Shown here piece after piece: positions 1 through 8,549 of a DNA stretch of 64,000 bases. Positions within the stretch are counted from its first letter, which is position 1. Every line of letters starts with the position of its first letter. The stretch is taken from assembly GCA_964572045.1 (NCBI GenBank), contig CAZNEI010000004.1, forward strand, positions 1 to 64,000. Reading direction: 5' to 3'. The notes under the pieces were generated by a model that made no database searches, was not told where the DNA came from, and saw nothing but the letters and a program-made list of their open reading frames with translations. Both the position numbers and the translations under genes were made by a program. The stretch is from CBDCKR01 sp964572045. GTDB lineage: Bacteria; Gemmatimonadota; Gemmatimonadetes; Longimicrobiales; Gaopeijiaceae.

Positions 1-1065
1 CTGCTTGTACAACCGGCTCCCCGGCGGGCCACTTCTTCCACGGCCTGCTAGGAGCGTGCCCACAATGAGGAGGGACACGGCGATGAGTGGACGCATGAAG
101 GGGGGAAGCTCGCGTCCCTTTTCGCCGAACGTCCGGGCCAGGCGCTCGTTCACACCATGAATCAGGCCGGTGCCGGTCTCGATGAGCGTCCCGAACAGGC
201 AGATCTGGAACGTGATCTGGAAGGCCCGCGATCCCAGCCTCTCGAGGAGGTAGTTCACCGGTACGGTCTCGCGGGCGATCTCCGGGTAGTGGCCGGCCAT
301 CGCGAGTAGCAGGAAAAAGCCGGGAAGGATGGCGATGGGGCCGGCAAGCCCTCCGGCGAGGAGCGCTTCCTTTCGAGTGCCCACGTGCCGCACCCCGAAG
401 AGGAGCACGGCGATGATGCCCACGTTGTAAGCGGCGTATTCGATGCCGCCCAGCCACCAGCGGCCCTCTACGGGAAAGCTGCCCAAGGCCGCGCCGATCT
501 CTGACCTGAAGGCTGCGAGCGACCACACGAAGAGTACCAGGAAGGTGCCGTAAAGCACGAAGGACCAGCTGGCGAGCACTCTCTCGATCAGTCCGGTTCC
601 TTCGAATACCAGGAAGCCGATGGCCACCATGATGCCGGTGACCCCCAAGGCGTAGGGCAGCCCGAAAGTCTCCTGGAGGATCGAGCCCGCCGCTGATGCG
701 ATGACGGCCAGGACAACGACCAGCATGAGCGAGTAGGTAAGCTCGAAGAGCAGCCAGCCACGCCCCAGCAGCGCGCGATAGAAGGTCCGGTAGTCGTAGG
801 CACGAAAGACCCGGGCGAACTCGAAGGCGACAGCGCACACCACCGACCAGCACGTCATGGAGACCAACATCATGGCCATGATGCCGCCCCGAGGCCCGTA
901 TGGCAGGAAGAACTCGGCCAGCTCTCGGCCTGTTCCGTACCCTCCGGCGATGACGACGGACTGAAAGATGAACCCTGGGAGGAGGTAGCGCTTGAGGAGA
1001 CCTGCGGTGGACGGATCGCCGTCGGAGGAGCCGGTGGTTGGATCGATCATCCCGGAGCGTGCCAT
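1..1065 (-). CDS. YkvI-like APC-superfamily membrane transporter, 3' end cut off by the window
   Basis: Reading the minus strand from the ATG at 1063-1065 gives an open frame of about 355 residues that runs off the window edge, so the C-terminus is missing. It is strongly hydrophobic, with about ten candidate membrane segments. The first carries a Gly-rich break, AGGYGTGRELAEFF, resembling the unwound first helix of YkvI/COG3949 proteins, which are distant relatives of amino acid/cation symporters. A GAGGTG Shine-Dalgarno-like stretch lies about 5 nt before this ATG; a second ATG at 1048-1050 has no such site. Substrate is unknown. The family assignment rests on this motif and hydropathy only, so another APC-fold transporter is possible. 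Confidence 0.6.
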   Translation of the reverse strand, partial: MARSGMIDPTTGSSDGDPSTAGLLKRYLLPGFIFQSVVIAGGYGTGRELAEFFLPYGPRGGIMAMMLVSMTCWSVVCAVAFEFARVFRAYDYRTFYRALLGRGWLLFELTYSLMLVVVLAVIASAAGSILQETFGLPYALGVTGIMVAIGFLVFEGTGLIERVLASWSFVLYGTFLVLFVWSLAAFRSEIGAALGSFPVEGRWWLGGIEYAAYNVGIIAVLLFGVRHVGTRKEALLAGGLAGPIAILPGFFLLLAMAGHYPEIARETVPVNYLLERLGSRAFQITFQICLFGTLIETGTGLIHGVNERLARTFGEKGRELPPFMRPLIAVSLLIVGTLLAGRGRSGPPGSRLYKQ

Positions 1066-1478
1066 TGCACCTCGCGACTGTCAAGCGCATAGAGATTGCC
1101 CCAACCCTCTCCTCCGCGCTCGTCGGATACGGTGAGCGGAAGGGTATCGAAGGGTCTGGAAGCCAGCCGCATGTCGGGGTCCTGCGGGGGGAGCCGCGGG
1201 CGAGACGGCCCGATTCGATTCGGTGTCAGCGACTTCCCAAGAGCCCCGGACCGCCAGACCGAATTGCACACGTCGTCGGGGCTCTGGGCCTCCGGACGTA
1301 AGGGCCTCTCACCCGCCAGGGCACGTGCAGACGAACTGCGTCGTGGAGCTCGTCGCTGGGAGGCCGTGTCCGCGGGTCCGCAGGGGGATGGAAGCGTGGA
1401 GAAGCCTGGGCGGCCGTCGATCGCAGCCGCCGCGTCTGGTGCCCCTTCCCAATCGTCATGCGCCGGCGACTCCACCGG
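1066..1478. other. Intergenic region between the YkvI-like gene and terC
   Basis: This stretch holds no recognisable gene. Both flanking genes are on the minus strand, so it should carry the 3' end of the terC transcript and any promoter for the YkvI-like gene. An 8-bp inverted repeat (AGAGCCCC at 1240-1247, GGGGCTCT at 1278-1285) has a 30-nt loop and is weak evidence of structure. Short open frames here overlap each other on both strands and resemble no family. Confidence 0.4.
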
Positions 1479-2207
1479 TTACGCCGCGTGCCGTCCGGAT
1501 GCCCTGCCTTGCGTGCGTAGGTTCAGAAACTCCACGAAGACCGAGAACCCCATTGCGAAGTAGATGTAGCCTTTGGGGATGTGGAAGCCTGCTCCATCCG
1601 CCACCAGGCCTGTTCCGATGAGGAGCAAGAAACTCAAAGCAAGCATCTTCACAGTAGGGTGCTCGGAGACGAAGTCTCCGACGGGCCCGGCCGAAACCAT
1701 CATCACTCCCACGGCCAGGACAATCGCCGTGACCATGACAGCCAGGTCGTCTGCCATACCCACCGCCGTGATCACTGAGTCCAGAGAGAACACGATGTCG
1801 AGAAGGGCGATCTGCAACAGAACGCCACCGAACGTTCCCACCCCGGCATTCGGTGTCTGCACACCGTCTCGCCCGCCCTCCATCTTTTGGTGGATTTCAT
1901 GAGTAGACTTGGAGAGAAGGAACAGTCCGCCGACGATCAGGATTAGGTCCCTCCCCGACACCGTGTGTCCGAGCACACTGAACAGCGGTGCTGTGAGGCT
2001 CATGATCCAGGTGATCGAGAAGAGCAATAGGATCCGCGTGCCCATCGCCAAGCCCAGGCCGAGCTGGCGGGCCTTTCTGCGCTGTTTGGCGGGAAGCCGG
2101 TCGGCGAGCACAGAAATGAAGATGATATTGTCGATGCCGAGAACGATTTCGAGGACGGTGAGAGTGGCTAGAGCGGCCCACGCCTCGGGGCTAGTCAGAA
2201 GGTCCAT
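1479..2207 (-). CDS. TerC family integral membrane protein
   Basis: A 242-residue polytopic membrane protein. It opens with LTSPEAWAALATLTVLEIVLG followed by IDNIIFISVLADRLP, the N-terminal signature of the TerC/YoaE/Alx family, and the second half has the matching ALLDIVFSLDSVITAVGM segment with a membrane Asp. About seven membrane segments are visible. Members are linked to tellurite resistance and, more recently, to manganese export or metallation of exported proteins; which applies here cannot be told from sequence. Length is normal for the short single-domain form with no CBS/CorC tail. The divergent neighbour at 2303 encodes a DUF3052 protein. Confidence 0.9.
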   Translation of the reverse strand: MDLLTSPEAWAALATLTVLEIVLGIDNIIFISVLADRLPAKQRRKARQLGLGLAMGTRILLLFSITWIMSLTAPLFSVLGHTVSGRDLILIVGGLFLLSKSTHEIHQKMEGGRDGVQTPNAGVGTFGGVLLQIALLDIVFSLDSVITAVGMADDLAVMVTAIVLAVGVMMVSAGPVGDFVSEHPTVKMLALSFLLLIGTGLVADGAGFHIPKGYIYFAMGFSVFVEFLNLRTQGRASGRHAA

Positions 2208-2302
2208 CCGAGGATTATGGAGTCGAGGGAGTATTTCAACAACGAGGCGGGCCGAGTGGACCGCCCTCTGCGCGACATCGTGACTTCACGAGGGGAGGGC
2301 AA

Positions 2303-2716
2303 ATGAGCGCTGGGTATTCCGGAACCCCACTTTCGAAGAAGCTCGGCATCAAGGTTGGGCACCGCGTGGCCACCTTCAACGCACCCTCCCACTTTTCAGA
2401 ACTCATCGAACCCCTGCCCGACGGAGCGCTGGTCGCCGGGGACTCGGAGGTCGGCATCGAATTCGACGTGGCCGTCCTCTTCGTCACCTCAGAACGGGAG
2501 CTGAAGGCCCGATTCGAAGAGATCTCCCCACGGATGCGCACGAACGGCGGCCTCTGGGTGAGCTGGCCGAAGAAGAGTTCTGCTCTTGCGACCCGCCTCC
2601 GCAAAGGTCGCGTACGGAGTCTCGGCCTCGCGGCCGGGCTGGTCGACAACAAGATCTGCGCTATCGACGAGGACTGGTCGGGTATTCGCTTCGTCTACCG
2701 AGTCTCCGACCGCTGA
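2303..2716 (+). CDS. DUF3052 family protein
   Basis: A 137-residue soluble protein starting MSAGYSGTPLSKKLGIKVGH, the typical opening of DUF3052 proteins, with a conserved middle around LWVSWPKKSS. No catalytic role is established for the family. It has no signal peptide or membrane segment and is probably cytoplasmic. It is transcribed divergently from terC and is followed 26 nt after the stop by a strong hairpin, so it is probably monocistronic. Confidence 0.85.
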   Translation: MSAGYSGTPLSKKLGIKVGHRVATFNAPSHFSELIEPLPDGALVAGDSEVGIEFDVAVLFVTSERELKARFEEISPRMRTNGGLWVSWPKKSSALATRLRKGRVRSLGLAAGLVDNKICAIDEDWSGIRFVYRVSDR

Positions 2717-3095
2717 TGCGCATCGCGGCAAGCCGGGGAGGCGCCTCGGTCCCGAGGCGTGTCAGCGCCCACCCCACCCACGGATGCGGTCGCTCCGCCT
2801 AGATCCACCCGGAGCGTAAGGGGACACGGCGAGCGTGTTTCGGAAGACAAGCCCGATCGAGGAGCGACGGGTCCTCTCACGGACCTACTGATCCAGGCTG
2901 CATCGCCCCGGGTAGGGTGGTGAGCCGGCCCGAGATCGCCCAGGGCGGATCAGTGGAAAGAAGGGGTAGCCTGCGGGCCCTCGGTTGCGCGTTCCATTCT
3001 ACCGAGGCCCGGTCTGCGGTACGTTAAAGGATCTTGAAGAGTCTTGCCTTTGCTCGTTTGTGCACACTGGCCCACGCCTTGGGATCGCGAATGAG
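2717..3095. other. Intergenic region upstream of the first M28 peptidase
   Basis: This 379-bp gap holds the hairpin at 2742-2759 near its start and otherwise no supported gene. The M28 reading frame stays open upstream to a TTG at 2985, but that extension has none of the character of a signal peptide, so I treat it as untranslated leader. I see no convincing -35/-10 pair. Confidence 0.4.
2742..2759 (+). terminator. Strong GC hairpin after the DUF3052 gene
   Basis: CGCCTCGG (2742-2749) and CCGAGGCG (2752-2759) are exact inverted repeats separated by 2 nt, effectively a 7-bp stem with a 4-nt loop. It begins 26 nt after the DUF3052 stop. No T-tract follows, so it may end transcription inefficiently or mark the mRNA 3' end. 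Confidence 0.45.
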
Positions 3096-4637
3096 ATGAG
3101 TACCAGAATTCTCCCGTTTGTAGGATTTGCGGTGACCGTTGCCTCCGCCTGCGCCCAGGAGCCTGGGTCCGGCGTCGGACCTCTCACCGACGAGGTTCTG
3201 GCTGCGGCCGCGTCGATCACCACGGCTGACTATCTGGAGAAGATCTCGGTGATCGCCCATGACAGCATGGGCGGCCGGGACACGCCGAGCCGCGGATTGG
3301 AGATGACGGCCTCGTGGGTCGCCGGAGAATTCGAGCGTCTGGGGCTCACCCCCGGCGGTGACGAGGGCAGCTACGTTCAGCGTTACGCAATCGAGACGAT
3401 ACGCCCTGACTTGCTGGCCTCCTCTTCGGAGGTGAGCGGAGGGCGGGAGCTCCGTTTCGGCCCCGACCTCTTGATTCCTTTCGGGGCAGCGGAGGCCGAC
3501 GTCACGGGTGACGTCGTCGTCTTGGCGGGAACGAGAACGGTGACGCCCGAGATCGGCGCGGCGGTGAGCGGCAAGCACGTCGTCGTCGCGTCCTCCGCGA
3601 CCGGGTTGAACCGGAGCAACTTTCGATTCGTCACGAACGCGCTGCGCGAGGGCGCCCTTTCCGTCCTGGTCGCGACGGACAGGTCGAGCGAGGCCTGGAA
3701 TCAGCGGGTGGACCAGATCGTGCAGACCGCGTCAGTGCGGGTGGGTTTCAACGGCGGACGGACAAGGGGGCTGACGCTCGAAGTGCGAGACCAAGCGATC
3801 GAGCCGCTTCTTGCGGCGTATGGTGTCGACCTAATGTCGGCGCGCGCGCGCCGGAATGGCTCCGTGATTGATGTGCCCGGATTGACCCTCAGGCTTTCGC
3901 CTCGTGTCCAAATCGTGGCGCGCGATTCTGCCCCCAACGTGGTCGGCATCCTCGAGGGGAGTGATCCCGAACTCAGGAACGAGTACATCGTCTTCAGCGC
4001 CCACATGGACCACATCGGTGTCGGGGAACCCAATGCGCAGGGGGACAGCATCTACAACGGGGCTGACGACGACGCTTCAGGGACGACGGCCGTGCTTGAG
4101 CTCGCGGAGGCCTACGCTCAGCTTTCCTCCCGACCCAGACGGTCCATGATCTTCCTCCTTGTGAGCGGTGAGGAAAAGGGGCTCTGGGGCAGCGCCTACT
4201 ACGCCGACAACGCCTCCGTCTCCACAGACCGCATGGTAGCCAACCTGAACGCCGATATGGTGGGTCGGAACTGGTCGGACACGATCGTCGCCATCGGCAA
4301 GGAGCACTCCGATCTCGGAGAGACGCTGAACGAAGTCAACGCAGCTCACCCCGAGCTGAACATGACGGCGATCGACGACCTGTGGCCCGACGAGCGATTC
4401 TACTACCGGTCGGACCACTTCAACTTCGCCCGGAGGGGTGTTCCGATCCTGTTCTTCTTCAACGGCACGCACGAGGACTACCACGGGCTGGACGATGAGG
4501 TCGATCGAATCGACGCGGACAAGGCTTCGAGAATCACGAGGCTGATGTTCTTTCTGGGCTACGAGGTCGCGAATCGGACGGAGCGACCACGTTGGAATCC
4601 GGAGAGCCTGCGCCAGGTCACCTCACAGAGCCCTTGA
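3096..4637 (+). CDS. Secreted M28 family zinc peptidase with a PA-like insert
   Basis: A 513-residue exported aminopeptidase/carboxypeptidase-type enzyme. The zinc site is visible: FSAHMDHIG (first His/Asp), YNGADDDASG (bridging Asp), SGEEKGLWG (catalytic and zinc Glu), NLNADMVG (Asp) and the late THEDYHGLDD (His). A region from about residue 90 to 240 separates the signal from the catalytic core and fits a protease-associated domain. I chose the ATG at 3096 because it starts a signal peptide (MSTRILPFVGFAVTVASAC); the frame extends upstream to TTG 2985 without extra domain content. The Cys near residue 19 could be lipidated, but the -3 position is Ala, which is atypical. It probably digests peptides in the periplasm or outside the cell. 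A paralogue lies at 43105. Confidence 0.88.
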   Translation: MSTRILPFVGFAVTVASACAQEPGSGVGPLTDEVLAAAASITTADYLEKISVIAHDSMGGRDTPSRGLEMTASWVAGEFERLGLTPGGDEGSYVQRYAIETIRPDLLASSSEVSGGRELRFGPDLLIPFGAAEADVTGDVVVLAGTRTVTPEIGAAVSGKHVVVASSATGLNRSNFRFVTNALREGALSVLVATDRSSEAWNQRVDQIVQTASVRVGFNGGRTRGLTLEVRDQAIEPLLAAYGVDLMSARARRNGSVIDVPGLTLRLSPRVQIVARDSAPNVVGILEGSDPELRNEYIVFSAHMDHIGVGEPNAQGDSIYNGADDDASGTTAVLELAEAYAQLSSRPRRSMIFLLVSGEEKGLWGSAYYADNASVSTDRMVANLNADMVGRNWSDTIVAIGKEHSDLGETLNEVNAAHPELNMTAIDDLWPDERFYYRSDHFNFARRGVPILFFFNGTHEDYHGLDDEVDRIDADKASRITRLMFFLGYEVANRTERPRWNPESLRQVTSQSP

Positions 4638-5035
4638 TCCGATTCGGGTGCTGGCGCGTGCGTGTGGGAGATCGCACACGCGCACCGTCTTGAATCCTCC
4701 CGCCGGGTAGCCTTCCGCCGCGCTCCTAGCGAGGAGCCTTATGGTGGCGTGGAGCCAAGCGCAGCTCCGCAGCCTGGATTCCACTACCATCGAGGCGTAT
4801 CATCATGCGTTGGGGGCGTTTGCCTTCTCGGTGCCTCGGGGGACGTCCGGATCCCGGGCGAGTGGCATCCGACACCTCAGGAGTTGGCCGTGATCCTCTT
4901 GGTCGCCCGCCGCGCCGCAGTCTCTCCGGACCAGATCGCCACCCAAGTGTTTCGCATCCCCTTCCCACGCGCCACGCATCTGAGCCGCCGCACGACCACA
5001 TATCGGCTCTTCGGCGACTCGCCGGAGGCTGAGCC
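4638..5035. other. Intergenic region upstream of the deiodinase-like gene, no supported gene
   Basis: About 400 bp between the M28 peptidase and the flavoprotein gene. An open frame from 4662 runs to 5039 and overlaps the next start, and other frames are also partly open, but none resembles a known family or has a ribosome site. A decayed gene is possible; I do not annotate one. Confidence 0.35.
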
Positions 5036-5704
5036 GTGACCGAGCCTCGCTTTGTTCCTCTTCCCGGCTACGTGCAGGTGCCCCAGGAGGAGATGAAGGC
5101 TCGCTCCACGCGCTTCTTGGAGGAGTTGCGTCAACGGCGCACCGTGCGGGACTTCTCCGACCGGCCGGTACCCCGGGAGGTCATCGAGTCGTGCCTGCTG
5201 GCTGCCGGCACCGCCCCGAACGGAGCCAATCGGCAGCCGTGGCACTTTGTCGTCGTGTGCGACCCAGACATCAAGCGGGCGATTCGCGAGGCGGCCGAGG
5301 AGGAGGAACGCGCCTTCTATGGAGGCAGAGCCTCCGATGAATGGCTTGAGGCGTTGGAGCATCTTGGGACGAATTCGGAGAAGCCGTTTCTGGAACGCGC
5401 CCCCTACCTGATCGTCGTCTTTGCGGAGAGCTACGAGATGAGCGAGGAGGGAGAGCGCGTCAAGAACTACTACGTCGCCGAGTCGGTGGGAATCGCCACG
5501 GGCATGCTCATCACGGCGGTCCACCGTGCGGGGCTCGTCTCCCTCACCCATACGCCGTCACCCATGGGGTTCTTGAACGAGATTCTCGGCCGGTCGAAGA
5601 ATGAACGTCCCTTCTTGATCTTGGTGGTGGGTTATCCGGCCCCGGAAGCCGTGGTGCCCGACATCGAGAAGAAGCCGCTGGAAGAAATCGCTACATTCAT
5701 TTAG
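5036..5704 (+). CDS. Nitroreductase-fold flavoprotein, iodotyrosine deiodinase-like
   Basis: A 222-residue FMN-dependent nitroreductase-fold protein. The N-terminal FMN-binding stretch RRTVRDFSDRPVP and the PNGANRQPWHFVVV segment are standard for the superfamily. The later SVGIATGMLITAVHRAGL followed by SLTHTPSPMGFL is characteristic of the branch containing animal iodotyrosine deiodinase and its bacterial homologues, rather than NfsA/NfsB or BluB. Bacterial members act on halogenated tyrosine or related phenols in vitro; the native substrate here is unknown. It is cytoplasmic (no signal). The start is GTG at 5036. The next gene begins 47 nt downstream and may be co-transcribed. Confidence 0.85.
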   Translation: MTEPRFVPLPGYVQVPQEEMKARSTRFLEELRQRRTVRDFSDRPVPREVIESCLLAAGTAPNGANRQPWHFVVVCDPDIKRAIREAAEEEERAFYGGRASDEWLEALEHLGTNSEKPFLERAPYLIVVFAESYEMSEEGERVKNYYVAESVGIATGMLITAVHRAGLVSLTHTPSPMGFLNEILGRSKNERPFLILVVGYPAPEAVVPDIEKKPLEEIATFI

Positions 5705-5751
5705 ATCAACGTAGATCACGCCCACACAGCTACTTCCACCAGGGGGTGCGC

Positions 5752-7692
5752 ATGGGTCAAGACGTCGTCGCCGAGCAGGGCGGTGAAGCGATCCGGTCCT
5801 TCACGAAAGCGCTTCTCACCGACCTCAGGGCCTTGGAGAGAATGTTGGACGAGGGACTCATCGAATCGGGGGTCCGACGCTTTGGGTGCGAGCAGGAGAT
5901 GTTCTTGGTCGACCATGCGTGGCGGCCGGCCACAGTGGCGCTTGAGGTGCTCGACCTCCTGGAGGAGGAGAACTTCACGACAGAACTGGGCCGGTTCAAC
6001 CTGGAGATGAACATCGAACCCATGATGCTCGCGGGAGGATGCTTCAGTGCCCTCCACCGGCGTATCGACGAGTTATTGGGCATGGTTCGGGACGCGGCGC
6101 ACCGGGTCGGAGCCGAGGTGGTCCTGACCGGGATCCTTCCCACCCTCAGCAAGTCTGATCTGACGCTGGACAACATCACGCCGAGGGCCCGCTACTATGC
6201 GCTGAACGAGGCGCTTACAAGGATGCGGGGCGGTGCCTATAGGCTTCACATCGAGGGCCGGGACGAGCTCAACGTCGAGCACGATTCCGTCATGCTCGAA
6301 GCCTGCAACACGAGCTGCCAGGTCCACCTTCAGGTGGACCCCGACGAATTCGCGGGCATCTACAATGTGTCTCAGGCCGTGATCGCACCCGTGGTGGCCG
6401 CGGCGGTGAACTCCCCGCTCCTGTTCGGCAAGCGACTCTGGGCCGAGACCCGCATCGCCCTCTTTCAGCAGTCGCTCGACACGAGGAGCACGAGCGTCCA
6501 TCTGCGTGACCTCAGTCCCAGGGTGCGCTTCGGCGAGAAGTGGGTCGAGCGGTCGGTCACGGAGCTTTTCCAGGCGGACATCGCGAATTTCAGGGTACTC
6601 CTCGCCCAGCGGTGTGACGAGGATCCGTTCGAGCGCCTCGAAGCTGGTGCTGTCCCCCGGCTGCAGGCGCTCCAGCTCCATAACAGCACCGTCTACCGCT
6701 GGAATCGCCCCTGCTACGGGATCTCGGAGGGGAAGCCGCACGTGAGGATTGAGTGCCGGGCGCTCCCGGCGGGGCCCACTGTCTTGGACGAGGTCGCGAA
6801 CACCGTGTTCTGGATCGGGGTCGTGAGGGGCGCCTACGAGGAGTACGGAGACATCACTCAGAGGCTGGACTTCGACGACGCCAAATACAACTTCCTGGCT
6901 GCGTCCAGGAATGGCCTCAACGCGGGTTTTCATTGGGTTGACCACGAGCTCGTGAGTGCGCCGGACCTGATCTTGGGCACTCTGCTTCCGCTCGCGCGGT
7001 TGGGCCTGGAGAGCCGGGTTGCCTCGTCGGAGCTCGACAGGTACTTGGGCGTGATCAAGGACAGGGTCGAAAGCCGACGGACTGGGTCGACGTGGATGAT
7101 CCGTTCCTTGCAGGAGATGAAGAAGCGGGGCACCCGCTCGGGGCGTTTGGCCGCGCTAACGGCGGCCACGGCGCGGCAGCAAAGGATGCAGAAGCCGGTC
7201 CACGAGTGGGACCTGGCCCCTCTGGAAGAGGTGGGCCGATGGCCCATGAGCTACACAAGGGTGGAGCAGTACATGGCCACTCAGCTCTTCACGGTGCAGG
7301 AGGACGAGCTGCTCGAAATGGTCGCCTTCCTGATGCATCGGAAGCAGATCCGTCACGTGCCAGTCGAGGATGACGAGCATCGGCTCGTGGGCCTTGTGTC
7401 GTATCGCTCCATCCTGAGGATGGTCGCCGAGTTCGGAGCCGCCGGCGTTCACGATACCGTACCGGTGAAGTCAATCATGGAATCGGAGCCAATCGTGATA
7501 GCCCCCGAGACGCCCACGCTCGAGGCCATCAACATCATGAAGGAGCACGGCGTGTCCTGCTTGCCCGTCGTGAAGAATGGACGACTCGTGGGGCTGGTGA
7601 GTGAGGTCGACTTCATGTCAATCGCCGACCGGCTCCTTCAGAGCACGTTGCTGAAAGAACACCGTGCCAGCGATGGGGAATCCGAGTCCTGA
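5752..7692 (+). CDS. GCS2-type glutamate-cysteine ligase family protein fused to two CBS domains
   Basis: A 646-residue two-part protein. Residues from about 15 to 440 match the GCS2 (YbdK/COG2170) carboxylate-amine ligase family: FGCEQEMFLVD at the start of the fold, FNLEMNIEP, HLQVDPDEFAGIYN, and PHVRIECRALPAGPT near the end of the catalytic part. Residues from about 510 to 640 form a pair of CBS modules (YMATQLFTVQEDELLEMVA and VKSIMESEPIVIAPETPTLE), which usually bind adenosine nucleotides and regulate the attached enzyme. I chose ATG 5752 over GTG 5746 because AGGGGG at 5741-5746 is correctly spaced for it. Whether it makes gamma-glutamylcysteine is not shown; YbdK itself is only weakly active. 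Confidence 0.83.
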   Translation: MGQDVVAEQGGEAIRSFTKALLTDLRALERMLDEGLIESGVRRFGCEQEMFLVDHAWRPATVALEVLDLLEEENFTTELGRFNLEMNIEPMMLAGGCFSALHRRIDELLGMVRDAAHRVGAEVVLTGILPTLSKSDLTLDNITPRARYYALNEALTRMRGGAYRLHIEGRDELNVEHDSVMLEACNTSCQVHLQVDPDEFAGIYNVSQAVIAPVVAAAVNSPLLFGKRLWAETRIALFQQSLDTRSTSVHLRDLSPRVRFGEKWVERSVTELFQADIANFRVLLAQRCDEDPFERLEAGAVPRLQALQLHNSTVYRWNRPCYGISEGKPHVRIECRALPAGPTVLDEVANTVFWIGVVRGAYEEYGDITQRLDFDDAKYNFLAASRNGLNAGFHWVDHELVSAPDLILGTLLPLARLGLESRVASSELDRYLGVIKDRVESRRTGSTWMIRSLQEMKKRGTRSGRLAALTAATARQQRMQKPVHEWDLAPLEEVGRWPMSYTRVEQYMATQLFTVQEDELLEMVAFLMHRKQIRHVPVEDDEHRLVGLVSYRSILRMVAEFGAAGVHDTVPVKSIMESEPIVIAPETPTLEAINIMKEHGVSCLPVVKNGRLVGLVSEVDFMSIADRLLQSTLLKEHRASDGESES

Positions 7693-7709
7693 AGGAAACC
7701 CAGCCGAGG

Positions 7710-7721
7710 AGATCATGATCT
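7710..7721. repeat. 12-bp perfect palindrome upstream of the SRAP gene
   Basis: AGATCATGATCT reads the same on both strands. It lies 17 nt after the GCS2-CBS stop and about 95 nt before the SRAP start. It could be a small operator or be incidental. Its ATCATGAT core also appears, as two split arms, in the inverted repeat at 44889-44915. Confidence 0.25.
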
Positions 7722-7816
7722 AGCGGGTTTTCGGTCGCCGACTACCGCGAGCGGCCTCGACCCGCTGGCCATGCCTCGGTAGGGCCCCCGCCTCCAACGG
7801 GGAGTGAGCCAACACC

Positions 7817-8479
7817 ATGTGCGGCCGCTATTCCCTGTCCACCCCAGTGGACGATCTGAGGGAGGGTTTCCAGGTCCCGTCCCTGACGTTTGACTACGAG
7901 CCCCGCTACAACATCGCGCCGACGCAAGAGGCTCCGGTCGTGGCCGTAGATCGTCGGGGACCCCGCATGGGGCTGATGCGCTGGGGACTGGTGCTGCCGT
8001 GGGCGAGCGAACCGTCCCTCGGCCCCCCGATGATCAATGCCCGGGCCGAGTCGCTCTGGACCAAACCGTTCTTCAAGAAAGCGGTCGTCGCCCGGCGCTG
8101 CCTTGTGCCGGCCGACGGATTCTACGAATGGGTACGGGAGGCATCTGGCAAGGTGCCCCACTGGATACACGATCCATTCGGTCTGCCGATGAGCTTCGCC
8201 GGACTCTGGGAGCGCTGGGATGAAGCGGGACGAGAGCCGCTGTACGCCTTCACGATTATCACGGTGCGCCCCTGCGAGGTCGTCCGTTCACTACGTCACG
8301 ACCGAATGCCAGCCATCGTGCCTGCACGGGACCGTGCGGCGTGGCTCGACAAGAGCACGAGCCCTGAAGACGCGCTGGAGATCCTCCGGCCCTTCGAGGG
8401 CAGGTTGGTCAGCTACCCGGTGGCGACCCTCGTGAACTCTCCGGAGAACGACGTCCCCGAATGCATCCGGCCGGTGTGA
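7817..8479 (+). CDS. yedK: SRAP domain protein (YedK/HMCES type), abasic-site sensor
   Basis: A 220-residue protein beginning MCGRYSLST. In this family the initiator Met is removed and Cys2 forms a thiazolidine crosslink with abasic sites in single-stranded DNA. Other active-site landmarks are visible: YNIAPTQ, INARAES (Asn/Arg/Glu), the GFYEW catalytic Glu, and the HDRMPAIV His. Length and motif order are normal. It protects single-stranded DNA at replication forks and is often SOS-linked; I see no LexA box in the 124-bp gap upstream. That gap contains a 12-bp palindrome at 7710-7721. Confidence 0.93.
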   Translation: MCGRYSLSTPVDDLREGFQVPSLTFDYEPRYNIAPTQEAPVVAVDRRGPRMGLMRWGLVLPWASEPSLGPPMINARAESLWTKPFFKKAVVARRCLVPADGFYEWVREASGKVPHWIHDPFGLPMSFAGLWERWDEAGREPLYAFTIITVRPCEVVRSLRHDRMPAIVPARDRAAWLDKSTSPEDALEILRPFEGRLVSYPVATLVNSPENDVPECIRPV

Positions 8480-8549
8480 GGGGGGATGGCATGCCCCGGA
8501 GCCCCAGGTTTCACGTAGACTGCCCCGCGCTCGTCGTCTGCCCCGGCCC

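Noticed and set aside
4662..5039. Possible 125-residue gene before the deiodinase-like gene
   Set aside because: No ribosome site, no family resemblance, overlapping alternatives in other frames; left as intergenic.
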